Positions 54,881 to 63,886 of a stretch of DNA of 64,000 bases are shown in pieces. The notes beneath the pieces were generated by a model. The model did not search any database. It was given only the letters and a program-made list of their open reading frames with translations, and was not told the origin of the DNA. Position 1 is the first letter of the stretch. Each line of letters begins with the position of its first letter. The position numbers were made by a program, and so were the translations under genes. Origin of the DNA: Croceicoccus hydrothermalis (GTDB lineage Bacteria > Pseudomonadota > Alphaproteobacteria > Sphingomonadales > Sphingomonadaceae); contig NZ_JAIQCI010000004.1 in assembly GCF_022378335.1 (NCBI RefSeq), positions 62,001-126,000 on the forward strand, in the 5' to 3' direction.

Positions 54881-55254
54881 GCGGGCCCATCACCGGCATC
54901 GGTGCCGGTCCGGGTGCGGCCGGCGGGTTGCAGCAGATCATCGCCCTGCGTCAGCAGATCATCGAGCGGTCGGAAGCGCTTCAATCCATTCGCGCGCCCG
55001 CGACCCCGGATGCGGCCCCCACCGGCCCGCGCGGCACCGGCTTTGCCGATACGCTGAAGACCGCCGTGGACGGCGTGAACCAGACGCAGCAACGCGCCGG
55101 CGCGATCAGCGCCGCCTATGAACGGGGCGAGGTCACCGACGTCGCGCAGGTCATGCTCGCCCGACAGGAAGCCGGCGTCGCGTTCGAGGCAACGCTTCAG
55201 GTCAGGAACAAGCTCTTGTCCGCCTATCAGGACATCATGCGGATGGGAGTATAA
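54877..55254 (+). CDS. fliE: Flagellar MS-ring/rod adaptor FliE
   Basis: FliE joins the MS-ring to the rod. The 125-residue product has a variable N-terminal part and the conserved C-terminal region: FADTLKTAVDGVNQTQQRAG and DVAQVMLARQEAGVAFEATL, then QVRNKLLSAYQDIMRMGV. It overlaps the activator gene (ATGA), and fliF follows after three bases. Confidence 0.95.
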   Translation: MSGPITGIGAGPGAAGGLQQIIALRQQIIERSEALQSIRAPATPDAAPTGPRGTGFADTLKTAVDGVNQTQQRAGAISAAYERGEVTDVAQVMLARQEAGVAFEATLQVRNKLLSAYQDIMRMGV

Positions 55255-55257
55255 CCG

Positions 55258-56988
55258 ATGGCAGCCCTGCCCGTGCCCGCCAATGGCCCGCCCACCGGCG
55301 ACACGCCCCGCAATGGGGACGCCACCGGTTTTGCCCTGCTGCGCCCGCTTTCGCAGGCAGGGGCCAGCCCGCGCGACCGCATCGCCGCCTTTCTTGCGCA
55401 GCCCGCCGTGCGCCGCAGCCTGCCCATGGTGGCGGGGCTGGGGCTCCTCGTCGTGGCCCTGCTGCTCTGGATGGCGATGTCGTCCGGGCCGCAGCGCGTA
55501 TTATATAGCAGCCTTGGCGATGGCGAGCGTGCCAGCGTGGTCGAAACGCTGGAAAGCGCTGGCATCGATTACACCATCGACAACGACACCGGCGCGCTTT
55601 CGGTGTCGGAGGACGATCTCTATCGCGCACGCATGCTGGTGGCGAGCGACGGCGCGCTGGCCGTGCCGGAAACCGGGGCGCAAATGCTCGACGCGATCCC
55701 CATCGGGTCGAGCCGCACTCTGGAAGGCGAGCGGCTGCGCAATGTGCGCGAGCGCGAATTGATGCTGACCATCGCGGAAATCGATGGGGTGGAGGCCGTG
55801 CGCGTCCATCTCGCTCAGCCGGAACGCAGCGTTTTCGTGCGCGACAATCTCGCCCCCGGCGCCTCCGTCATGGTGCGCATGGCGCGCGGGCGTTCGCTCG
55901 CGGATGATCAGGTGCGCGCCATCGTCAATCTGGTCGCCGGCTCCGTGCCGGGCATGTCGCCCGATGCGGTGCGCGTCGCGGATCAGCATGGCCGCCTCCT
56001 CTCCGACGTCACGTCGCAGGGCGGCAGCGCGCTGGAGGTGCAGAGCCAGTACGAGGACAAGCTGCGCGCGCAGATTGCCCAATTGCTTGTCCCCATGCTC
56101 GGCGAAGGCAATTTTACAAGCGAAGTGCAGGTCGAGCTGGACATGGCCGAGGTCACCTCGGCCCGCGAAAGCTACGACAAGGACGGTGCCATCCGCACCG
56201 AGACCGAAAGCCAGATGGAAAGCACCGGCGCCGGGCCGATGGCAGGGGTTCCGGGCGTATTGTCCAACACCCCGCCGCCGCCGACGGGCATCGAGGACGG
56301 CGCCCCCGAAGGCACCGCCCCCACCCCGCCCATGCAGACCACCGGCGAAAGCAGCGCCCGCCGCACCTACGAACTCGGCCGCGAGGTCGCCGTGTCGAGC
56401 AACGGCCCGGGCGGTGTGAAACGCCTGTCCGTCGCCGTCGCCATCAGCCAGGAGGCGCTCGCCGCCATCGCGCCCGCCACCGGCGCGAACATCGAACGGC
56501 TCGTCGCCTCCGCCGTCGGGGCGCAGACGGATCGCGGTGACGAGGTCACGGTCGTCACCGGCGGGTTCGAAGCCGCCGCGATGGAAGAGGCACCGTTCTG
56601 GGAAACCGCGTGGTTCGCAACCGTACTGCGCAATGTGGTCGCGCTGATCGCGGTGATCCTGGCGTTGGTGTTCGGTGTGCGGCCCATCGTGAAAGCGTTG
56701 AAGGAGCGCAACCCTGTCGCCGATCCGCAATTGACGGACGACACGGCCGAGGAACGCGACCCCGATGCCGTCATCGACATCGAAAGCGAAATGCCCGCAG
56801 GGTTGAAGGGCCAGCAGGGCGAACGGCTGCGCGAACATGTCGCGCTCGCCCGTCAGCTCGCCACCGAACAGCCCGACCGCGCCGTATCCGCCCTGCGCCG
56901 GATGCTGGCGGTACCGAACGAAAATGTCGCCGAGGACGACGATGCGTCCACACCCGGCAAGGCCGAACCCGAAAAGGAAGCCGCATGA
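55258..56988 (+). CDS. fliF: Flagellar MS-ring protein FliF
   Basis: FliF forms the MS-ring. The 576-residue product has a first membrane helix near residue 60 (GLGLLVVALLLWMAM) and the periplasmic ring-building motifs with VRVHLAQPERSVFVRDN and AIVNLVAGSVPGMSPDAVRV. A second helix near residue 465 (VVALIAVILALVFGVRPIV) is followed by a C-terminal FliG-binding tail. It overlaps fliG by four bases. Confidence 0.96.
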   Translation: MAALPVPANGPPTGDTPRNGDATGFALLRPLSQAGASPRDRIAAFLAQPAVRRSLPMVAGLGLLVVALLLWMAMSSGPQRVLYSSLGDGERASVVETLESAGIDYTIDNDTGALSVSEDDLYRARMLVASDGALAVPETGAQMLDAIPIGSSRTLEGERLRNVRERELMLTIAEIDGVEAVRVHLAQPERSVFVRDNLAPGASVMVRMARGRSLADDQVRAIVNLVAGSVPGMSPDAVRVADQHGRLLSDVTSQGGSALEVQSQYEDKLRAQIAQLLVPMLGEGNFTSEVQVELDMAEVTSARESYDKDGAIRTETESQMESTGAGPMAGVPGVLSNTPPPPTGIEDGAPEGTAPTPPMQTTGESSARRTYELGREVAVSSNGPGGVKRLSVAVAISQEALAAIAPATGANIERLVASAVGAQTDRGDEVTVVTGGFEAAAMEEAPFWETAWFATVLRNVVALIAVILALVFGVRPIVKALKERNPVADPQLTDDTAEERDPDAVIDIESEMPAGLKGQQGERLREHVALARQLATEQPDRAVSALRRMLAVPNENVAEDDDASTPGKAEPEKEAA

Positions 56989-57992
56989 CCGCCGTGCAAC
57001 CCGGATCCCTAACCGATGCCGACCGGGCGGCAATGATCGTAATGCTGCTCGACGACGACAGCGCCGCGAACCTGCTGGCGCAGCTCGAACCGGAGGAGCT
57101 GGAACGGCTGGGCAGCCACATGGTGAAGCTTGGCGAGATCGAGAGCGATGGCCTGGAAAGTGCCATCGAATCGTTCGTCACCCACGCCGATGCACAGGGG
57201 TTCAGTGTCGGCGACCGGCAAACCCATTTGTCGCGCGTCATGACGCGCGCCGTCGGCGAGGTGAAGGCGCACGGCATGATGAGCCGCATCGCCCCCACAG
57301 CGCCCAGCCGCACGATCGAAATCGCCCGCTGGCTGACGCCGGAGGTGCTCGTGCCGTTGCTCGAGGACGAACATCCGCAGGCGATTGCCGTGCTGCTCCT
57401 CATGCTCGACCCCGAACCGGCGGCGCATCTTCTTGCCGCCCTGCCGAAACGGCATCAGTCCGGCGTCGTCGAGCGCGTCGCCCGCATCGGTCCTGTGTCC
57501 TCGCACGCGGTCGCCATGCTCGACGAATTGCTGAACCGCCGGCTGGCCGAACGATTCGGCAATCGCACGCTCGCCATCGGCGGCGTGCGCGAGGCGGCCG
57601 AATTGATGAACCGCGCCGCCGGGGTGGAAAAGCACGTAATGCCCGCGATTGCGGAGCGCGACCGCAAGCTCGCCTCCGAGATCGAGGCCGAGATGTTCCG
57701 CTTCGACCAGCTTACCGCGCTCGAGCCGATGGCGATGGGTCGCCTGCTGCGCGAGATCGAGAACGAGGTGCTGATCGACGCGCTCAAGGGGCTGGACGAA
57801 GATGCGCGCGAACCGTTCTATGCCGCGATGTCGGCGCGCGCCGCCGACGGGGTGAAGGACGAGATCAAGACCCGCGGCCGTTTGCGCCGTGCCGATGTCG
57901 AGAAGGCGCAGGAATCCATTGTCGAGATCGCCCGACGCCTGTCGGAAAGCGGCGAGATCATGTTCGGCGCCGATGGTGGCGATTATGTTTAA
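56985..57992 (+). CDS. fliG: Flagellar motor switch protein FliG
   Basis: FliG links the MS-ring to the C-ring and receives torque from MotA. The 335-residue product shows the middle-domain EHPQ motif (LEDEHPQAIAVLLLMLDPEP) and the C-terminal torque-helix region (IDALKGLDEDAREPFYAAMS), followed by RRADVEKAQESIVEIARRL. It overlaps fliH by eight bases. Confidence 0.95.
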   Translation: MTAVQPGSLTDADRAAMIVMLLDDDSAANLLAQLEPEELERLGSHMVKLGEIESDGLESAIESFVTHADAQGFSVGDRQTHLSRVMTRAVGEVKAHGMMSRIAPTAPSRTIEIARWLTPEVLVPLLEDEHPQAIAVLLLMLDPEPAAHLLAALPKRHQSGVVERVARIGPVSSHAVAMLDELLNRRLAERFGNRTLAIGGVREAAELMNRAAGVEKHVMPAIAERDRKLASEIEAEMFRFDQLTALEPMAMGRLLREIENEVLIDALKGLDEDAREPFYAAMSARAADGVKDEIKTRGRLRRADVEKAQESIVEIARRLSESGEIMFGADGGDYV

Positions 57993-58590
57993 GGAAAACA
58001 CCCTCAACGTTTCCGACACCGCCTGGATCGATCATACGCGCGCCACCGGCATATTCGCACCCGACAGCCGTTTTACCAACACGCCCCCCCAACCGCAGAA
58101 CGAAAACGACGAGACGGAAGAGGAGCCGGCCGGCCCCGATCCGATCGAACGCGCCTATGGCGACGGGCTACAGAAAGGCCGGGAGGAGGCCGAGGCCGAA
58201 TTCGCCGAGCGTGAGGCCATCCGCGCGCGCCTTGCCGGGGCGCTCACCCGGCTCGACGCGGATGAGCGGGGCCGCTTTGCCGAACGGCTGCGCGAAACGG
58301 TGATGCTGCTGTGCGAGGCCGTGCTGGGCGAGGCGGCGGGCGATGCCGAGCTTTTGAAGACACGGTGCGACCGTGCGATTGCCGCGCTCGCGGATGGCGA
58401 GCCGCCGGTACTGCGCATGCATCCCGCCGATATCGAGATGCTGGACGAGGAATACCGCCTCAGCCGCAGCATCATCGTCGACCCGGCGATGAAGCGCGGC
58501 GACCTGCGCGCGGAACAGGGCGGCGGCGGCGTCGTGTGCGGGCCGGCCGACTGGATGGTGGCGGTGCGTGCCGCCGTATACGGAACCTGA
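57985..58590 (+). CDS. fliH: Flagellar export ATPase regulator FliH
   Basis: FliH binds and restrains the export ATPase FliI. The 201-residue product has an acidic N-terminal part, a Glu/Ala-rich helix (GDGLQKGREEAEAEFAEREA) and a C-terminal FliH/YscL-like domain ending in DPAMKRGDLRAEQGGGGVVC. Sequence conservation is low, so position between fliG and fliI is important evidence. The ATG at 57985 overlaps the end of fliG. Confidence 0.87.
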   Translation: MFKENTLNVSDTAWIDHTRATGIFAPDSRFTNTPPQPQNENDETEEEPAGPDPIERAYGDGLQKGREEAEAEFAEREAIRARLAGALTRLDADERGRFAERLRETVMLLCEAVLGEAAGDAELLKTRCDRAIAALADGEPPVLRMHPADIEMLDEEYRLSRSIIVDPAMKRGDLRAEQGGGGVVCGPADWMVAVRAAVYGT

Positions 58591-58594
58591 TGCG

Positions 58595-59944
58595 ATGAGC
58601 GCGGAATCATTCGACGGCGACGTCCTGTGCTGGGACGATGTGCTGAGTGACATCGCGCCGCGCGCCGTTCCGCCGAAACGGTTCGGTACGGTCGTATCGT
58701 GCGACGGGCCGCTCGTCGAAATGGCCGGATTGCCGGTGCCGGTCGGGACCATGTGCCGGATCGCAACGCCGGGCGGCGGGGAAACCTTTGCCGAAACGGT
58801 GGGGTTTCGCGACGGGCGCGGCCTGCTGATGCTGCTCGGCGATTCGCTGTGTTTGGAACCGGGCGCGCTCGTCCGGGCGGTGGGGCAGCCAGGTTCCGTC
58901 CCTGTGGGCGAGGCGTTTCTCGGCCGTGCGGTCGATGGCACCGGCGCGCCGATCGACGGCGGACCGCCGGTGCGATCGCTCGAAAGCTGGCCGCTTGCGG
59001 GACGGCGGGAAAGCGCGCTCGCGCGGAGCAGCGTCGCCGAAACCTTCGATTGCGGGGTTCGCGCGATCAATGCGCTGACCACGCTGGGCATTGGACAGCG
59101 CATGGGCATCGTCGCCGGATCCGGCGTCGGCAAATCCGTGCTGATCGACATGATCGCGCGCCATGCGGACACGGACATCGCGGTCGTCGCCCTCATTGGG
59201 GAGCGCGCGCGCGAGGTGTCCGATTTCGTGAGCCGGCACATGACGGGCGCCGCCGCCGCGCGCACCGTCGTCGTCGCCGTGCCTGCCGACCATGCGGCGA
59301 ACCTGCGCCTGCGCGGTGCGGAAATGGCCATGTCGATCGCCGAATATTTTCGCGAAACGGGCCGCCGCGTCACGCTCATCATGGACAGCCTGACCCGCGT
59401 TGCCCATGCGGGCCGCGAAATCGGTCTGCTGCTCGGCGAACCGGGCGCGGCGCGGGGGTATCCGCCGTCCGCATTGTCGCGCATCACCCGCATTGTGGAA
59501 CGCGCGGGCAATTCGCGCATGTCGGGCGGTGCGATCACCGGGCTGTTCACCGTGCTGGCCGATGGCGACAATCACGACGATCCCGTCGTCGATACCGCCC
59601 GCGCAATCCTCGACGGGCATATCGTATTGTCCCGCGATCTGGCGCAGCGGGGGCAATATCCCGCCATCGATGTGCCCGCATCGCTCAGCCGGGTGATGCA
59701 CGACATCGTCCCCCACGAACAGATCGTCGCCGCGCGGCAGGTCCGCTCCTGGATCGCGGATTACGAGGCGAATCGCGAACTCGTTCTCATGGGTGCCTAT
59801 CGCGAGGGGGCCGATGCGGCGGTCGACCGCGCAATGGCGATGAACCCGGCGATCCGCGCCTTCGTTTCGCAGGCTGCCGAAGAAAACTGCACGATGGGCG
59901 ACAGCCTTTCGGCCATGCTCGCGCTGGTCGATGAGCCAAACTGA
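58595..59944 (+). CDS. fliI: Flagellar export ATPase FliI
   Basis: FliI is the hexameric ATPase of the flagellar type III export system. The 449-residue product is F1-beta-like, with Walker A GSGVGKSVLID near residue 183, ALIGERAREVSDF, the Walker B stretch RVTLIMDSLTRVAHAGREIG and the export-ATPase signature GEPGAARGYPPS. It overlaps fliJ by 14 bases. Confidence 0.97.
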   Translation: MSAESFDGDVLCWDDVLSDIAPRAVPPKRFGTVVSCDGPLVEMAGLPVPVGTMCRIATPGGGETFAETVGFRDGRGLLMLLGDSLCLEPGALVRAVGQPGSVPVGEAFLGRAVDGTGAPIDGGPPVRSLESWPLAGRRESALARSSVAETFDCGVRAINALTTLGIGQRMGIVAGSGVGKSVLIDMIARHADTDIAVVALIGERAREVSDFVSRHMTGAAAARTVVVAVPADHAANLRLRGAEMAMSIAEYFRETGRRVTLIMDSLTRVAHAGREIGLLLGEPGAARGYPPSALSRITRIVERAGNSRMSGGAITGLFTVLADGDNHDDPVVDTARAILDGHIVLSRDLAQRGQYPAIDVPASLSRVMHDIVPHEQIVAARQVRSWIADYEANRELVLMGAYREGADAAVDRAMAMNPAIRAFVSQAAEENCTMGDSLSAMLALVDEPN

Positions 59945-60377
59945 GGCGCGGGCGGGGCGGCTGCGGCTGCTGGCGCGGTTGCGCGGGGCGCAGCGGCTGA
60001 CCGCGCTTCGCGATGCGGCGGAGGCGGAGGCCGGTTTTGCCCGTCATCACGGCCTGTCCCGGCGCACCGAATCGCTGTGCGCCGAATATTCGGCGCGGCG
60101 CGATTGCAGCGATGGCGACGAATTGCGCCGGATGCGCGGCTTTGCGAGCGAGATTGCCGCGCTTTCCCTCCGCGCCGCCACCGATGCGCAACATGCCGCC
60201 GCACAGGCGGAGCAGAAAGGCGCCGCCCTCGCCCAGGCGACCCGCCGGCGCGACATGGCCGACGACAGGGCCAAAGCCGCCATGCGCGACGTGCTTCGAC
60301 AGCGGCAGGAAAACGGGACCGATCTGGCACGATCCTTGAAAGGAACGGAAAAGAAACGCCGCAAGCGGGATGGTTGA
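59931..60377 (+). CDS. fliJ: Flagellar export protein FliJ
   Basis: FliJ is the coiled-coil stalk in the FliI ring. The 148-residue product is helical and rich in Arg, Ala and Glu, with a long coiled-coil (for example ATDAQHAAAQAEQKGAALAQ) and a basic C-terminus. Identification rests on this character and on the position between fliI and fliK. Confidence 0.78.
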   Translation: MSQTEARAGRLRLLARLRGAQRLTALRDAAEAEAGFARHHGLSRRTESLCAEYSARRDCSDGDELRRMRGFASEIAALSLRAATDAQHAAAQAEQKGAALAQATRRRDMADDRAKAAMRDVLRQRQENGTDLARSLKGTEKKRRKRDG

Positions 60378-61977
60378 ACGCATGATGATGAACACGATAG
60401 CGAGTGCACTGGCCTTGAACGCGGGCACGGCAAGATCCGGGGCGGTCGCCCCGACCATTCCGGGTGAGAACGCGCCGGTTGCCGATGGAATCGGGGGCGA
60501 TTTTGCCGCGATGATGCTCACCGCAGGCGCCAATCCCGCGATTGTGCCGTACGATACGCCGACGATGCCCGGTCATGGCGATATGCCCGATGGTGCGGAC
60601 ACTGCATCCCTCGACGTTCCGCCTGGCCATTCGCTGCCGGGCGGTATCGCATGGGTCGCGCCGCTCGTTCCCGGCGCCGGATCCGCCATTGACGCGCAGG
60701 ACGAAGGGACAATGGCGCGCATGAACACGGGTGCGCACCCACAGACCGGCAAGATAATGCCGCCCGGCAAGCCCGGCCTGCCGGACACTGCCGCATCGGA
60801 CCTGATCGGCCAGAGCGCCGCCATTGAAGAGGGGGCCCGCCGCTCCGTCATCGCGAACCCGAAGACCGCGCCCCAGCTTATTCAAAATGCTGCCGCGTCG
60901 GTGCAATCCTCCCCCGTGCCCCCATCGCGCGGGAATGCGATCGCCGCCCGAACCGCAGCCGAAATGCCCGCCGCGTTGTCGGCAAAAACCGGCCCGAACC
61001 CGGCCATTCCGGCCATGGCAATCGACGCATCGGGCAAGCGCATGGGCGCCAGCATATCGGCGATCGCGCCGTCGCCTACGCCTGCCATGCACGCCATGAT
61101 CGCCGGTGCACAGGTCGGCCGCGTGGGCGAAACGCAGCCCGCGCCGGTCGTGCCCGCTTCGACCAATGCTGCGAACACCGCGCCGCCACCGGCGACCGAG
61201 CTTCAGGCGCAAACGCAGATACGGTCTTCATTGCAGGCGCCGGATCTTCTCGCTCCCCATGACGCGGAACCGGATACGAAAGCGGTTGCAAAGCCGGACA
61301 TCGCGGCATTGCAGGTCGAGGGGAAGGGACGCGTAGAAATCCCGCTCACCCAGACCGGCGCCCCGTCGGGCACGGCGGCGCAGCCTGCGCCCATGCTACC
61401 GTCCGGCGCGTCGGCTTCGCCCGCGCCCATGCTTGCGGCAACCGGCGAGGCGGCGCGAATTGCCTCCCATGACTTCGGTGCGGTCGTCGACAGGCTCGCC
61501 ATCGCGCGCGAAACGGCGCAGCCCGGCGCGGCGCGCATCGCCGTCACCCATGCGGAATTCGGCCAGGTCGGCGTGCGTTTTGACGGCGGGCACGCCGGCT
61601 CTCTCGGCAATGCGACGACGGCGGCGATGCTGAACGTGACACTGTCGAACGCGGACCCGGATTTTGCGCCGGCGGTCATGGCCGCATTGTCGGAACGCGG
61701 CGGGGAACGGATGGGCGAGCGCGTCGCGGACCGGGGCACGGAACGATTCGCCGAGCAAGGGCAGTCCGGCACGCGCCAGGAACCATCATCGCACGATCAG
61801 TCGGGCCGCCACGGCGAAGCGCGCAATCTCGACCGGGGGCACGGTCGGCAGGGCGAGCCGACCGACCGGGACAGCGTGTTCGACCGTGAATTCGCAGGCC
61901 TTGCGCGCAGCGACGAACGAAGCCGGAGCCCGGCCCCTACTCCGCGATCGGTGCGTTCGCGTGGGCTTTATATCTGA
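60370..61977 (+). CDS. fliK: Probable hook-length control protein FliK
   Basis: FliK measures hook length and switches export specificity. The 535-residue product has a long low-complexity N-terminal part rich in Ala, Pro and Gly. A short C-terminal region RIAVTHAEFGQVGVRFDGGH is reminiscent of the Flg_hook domain (LxPxxLGxVxVxxxxxxG), but it is divergent and followed by an Arg/Gly/Glu-rich tail. Length and position (after fliJ) support FliK. ATG codons at 60370 and 60382 are possible starts. Confidence 0.65.
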   Translation: MVERMMMNTIASALALNAGTARSGAVAPTIPGENAPVADGIGGDFAAMMLTAGANPAIVPYDTPTMPGHGDMPDGADTASLDVPPGHSLPGGIAWVAPLVPGAGSAIDAQDEGTMARMNTGAHPQTGKIMPPGKPGLPDTAASDLIGQSAAIEEGARRSVIANPKTAPQLIQNAAASVQSSPVPPSRGNAIAARTAAEMPAALSAKTGPNPAIPAMAIDASGKRMGASISAIAPSPTPAMHAMIAGAQVGRVGETQPAPVVPASTNAANTAPPPATELQAQTQIRSSLQAPDLLAPHDAEPDTKAVAKPDIAALQVEGKGRVEIPLTQTGAPSGTAAQPAPMLPSGASASPAPMLAATGEAARIASHDFGAVVDRLAIARETAQPGAARIAVTHAEFGQVGVRFDGGHAGSLGNATTAAMLNVTLSNADPDFAPAVMAALSERGGERMGERVADRGTERFAEQGQSGTRQEPSSHDQSGRHGEARNLDRGHGRQGEPTDRDSVFDREFAGLARSDERSRSPAPTPRSVRSRGLYI

Positions 61978-62066
61978 GCGAACCCCCAGGGCGCGTTAAC
62001 CAAATTTATAATCGCCGAGCCGCATAATCGCGGACGTTCACAGTCGCACAGGGGAATCGACACGAC

Positions 62067-62630
62067 ATGGCCGAGGACAAGGAAACCAAAACGAAGAAGG
62101 GCGGCGGCAAGCTGAAACTGGTCCTTGCCGCGGTCGTGCTGATCGGTGCGGGCGCGGGTGGCGCCTTTGCCGCGGCGCAGATGGGCTATCTCGCGCCGAC
62201 GGGCCATTCCGCGCCGCTGGGGCCGCAACTCGTCCGCAAGGGTGAGGCCGACCCCTACATGCCCGAGGGCGAAAGCGAAGGCGATGCGGTCGAGGGCGAA
62301 GGCGGCAGCGAGTTCCGCACCAATTACTACAGTTTCGAACAGCCCTTCACCACCAATCTGCGCCAATCGCCCGCACTGGTGCAGGTGAGCCTCGCCGCCA
62401 GCACCCGGCGCGACGGGCGCGTCCTGCTGTGGCTGGCCAAACATGAGCTGGCGGTGCGGTCCGCATTGCTCGCCGAACTCGCCGATACGCCCGAAGAGGA
62501 CGCCTATTCGCAGGAAGGCAAGGCGCGCCTGCAGAAGCGGATGACCGATGCCATAAACGAGGTTCTGGTCCGCACCGAAGGTTTCGGCGGCGTCGATGCC
62601 GTCTATTTCCGCGAATATATCGTCCAATGA
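62067..62630 (+). CDS. fliL: Flagellar basal-body protein FliL
   Basis: FliL is a single-span membrane protein that surrounds stators. The 187-residue product has a Lys-rich start, one helix (KLVLAAVVLIGAGAGGAFAA), an acidic linker and the periplasmic FliL domain (PFTTNLRQSPALVQVSLAAS and KRMTDAINEVLVRTEGFGGV). It opens a new gene run after an 89-base gap and overlaps fliM by four bases. Confidence 0.92.
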   Translation: MAEDKETKTKKGGGKLKLVLAAVVLIGAGAGGAFAAAQMGYLAPTGHSAPLGPQLVRKGEADPYMPEGESEGDAVEGEGGSEFRTNYYSFEQPFTTNLRQSPALVQVSLAASTRRDGRVLLWLAKHELAVRSALLAELADTPEEDAYSQEGKARLQKRMTDAINEVLVRTEGFGGVDAVYFREYIVQ

Positions 62631-63526
62631 AGGGCAATTTCACCTTCGTCGCCGAACGTGCGGTGGCGAACCATTGCCCCGGGCTGATTGCCAAGGGGCC
62701 GGGCCGCGACGAATTTTCAACGCATCTGACCCGCGCGGCGCGTGATATTGCACGCGGCTTGCGCGGGCCGCTCGCCGGTCTGCTCGGTGACGAGATACCG
62801 CGCGTCGAATGCGGCTATGTCGAATATCTCACGGGCCGCGAGCTGATCGATCGGGTCGGCCCGCTCGCTGCCAATTGCCTGTTTCAACAGGCCGAAGGCG
62901 GACCGCGCATCATGACCAGCGTGGCCGCACGGGCGGCGCTGTCGCTGACCGACCGGACGTTTGGCGGCAATGGCGATGTGGACGATGAATTGCCGGACCA
63001 GTTTCCGATGTCTTCGGAGCTTACGTTAAAGCGGCTCGAAAAGGCGATCGGCGCGGCCATGCGCGGCATTCTGCCGATGGCGGACGGACCGGACCCAATC
63101 TGTCACCGCGCCGAGGATCTCTCCGCGATGCCGCCCTTTGCCCAAGGCGACCCGTCGCAGATGAGCTGCGGCGTGATCACCTTGCGGGTGGAGGAGCAGG
63201 GCCGCGACGGCTGGTCGATCCTGCTGGCGATCGTGGAGGAGGATCTGACCACGCTGTTCGCCGGGCATCCGCGGCTGCCCGCGCCGCGTCGCCGGGCGCG
63301 CAGCGCGACCGATGCGCCGTTCGCCGATCTCCCGCTCCCGATCGCGGCCCATCTTGCCGAATTGACCGTACCACTTGCGCGTCTTTCCGCGCTGAAACCC
63401 GGCGATGTTCTTCCGCTGAGTGCGAGACGCGAAGTGCCCATTTCCATCCGGGGCGTGACCATCGCCCTTGGCGCGGTGGGATCACAGGATGGTCGCGTCG
63501 CCATCCGTATCACCCGCAAGTTTTGA
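62627..63526 (+). CDS. fliM: Flagellar motor switch protein FliM (divergent)
   Basis: FliM forms the middle of the C-ring and normally binds CheY-P through an N-terminal LSQxEIDAL motif, which I do not see here. The 299-residue product has a CheC-like middle domain (GLRGPLAGLLGDEIPRVECG) and a C-terminal SpoA-like domain (PLARLSALKPGDVLPLSARR). Position between fliL and fliN supports the call. The missing CheY-binding motif may mean a different switching mode. Confidence 0.82.
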   Translation: MKGNFTFVAERAVANHCPGLIAKGPGRDEFSTHLTRAARDIARGLRGPLAGLLGDEIPRVECGYVEYLTGRELIDRVGPLAANCLFQQAEGGPRIMTSVAARAALSLTDRTFGGNGDVDDELPDQFPMSSELTLKRLEKAIGAAMRGILPMADGPDPICHRAEDLSAMPPFAQGDPSQMSCGVITLRVEEQGRDGWSILLAIVEEDLTTLFAGHPRLPAPRRRARSATDAPFADLPLPIAAHLAELTVPLARLSALKPGDVLPLSARREVPISIRGVTIALGAVGSQDGRVAIRITRKF

Positions 63527-63541
63527 TAAAGGACGAAACCC

Positions 63542-63886
63542 ATGATCAACAATTCCAGGCGCGGAATGGATTTGCTGCGCAATGTCGGCGTGTGCCTGTC
63601 GGTGGAGCTTGGCCGCACCGATATGCGGCTCAAGGATGTGCTCGAACTGGGGGAGGACAGCATCGTCCCGCTCGACCGGCTGACGGATGAACTGCTCGAG
63701 ATCCACGTCAACGGGCGTTGCATCGCGCGGGGCGAAGTCGTGACCGAAGGCAATCGCTTTGCCGTCCGCATCGTCGAACTGGCCGACGGGGAGGACGATG
63801 CCCCCGATGCGATGGCCGACATGCTGGGCGCCGGAAAGACCGAGCGCCGGTCTGGCACTCCGGCGAGTGAGGCGGACTTCGGCTGA
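63542..63886 (+). CDS. fliN: Flagellar motor switch protein FliN
   Basis: FliN makes the base of the C-ring and docks FliH. The 114-residue product is a single SpoA domain: LLRNVGVCLSVELGRTDMRL, then LKDVLELGEDSIVPLDRLTD and VNGRCIARGEVVTEGNRFAV. Only a short acidic tail follows. It overlaps fliO by one base (TGATG). Confidence 0.95.
   Translation: MINNSRRGMDLLRNVGVCLSVELGRTDMRLKDVLELGEDSIVPLDRLTDELLEIHVNGRCIARGEVVTEGNRFAVRIVELADGEDDAPDAMADMLGAGKTERRSGTPASEADFG

Noticed and set aside
61990-62030. Sigma-28-like promoter before fliL (TAAC ... GCCGAG)
   Set aside because: The spacing is 13 bases and the boxes match poorly; too weak to annotate.
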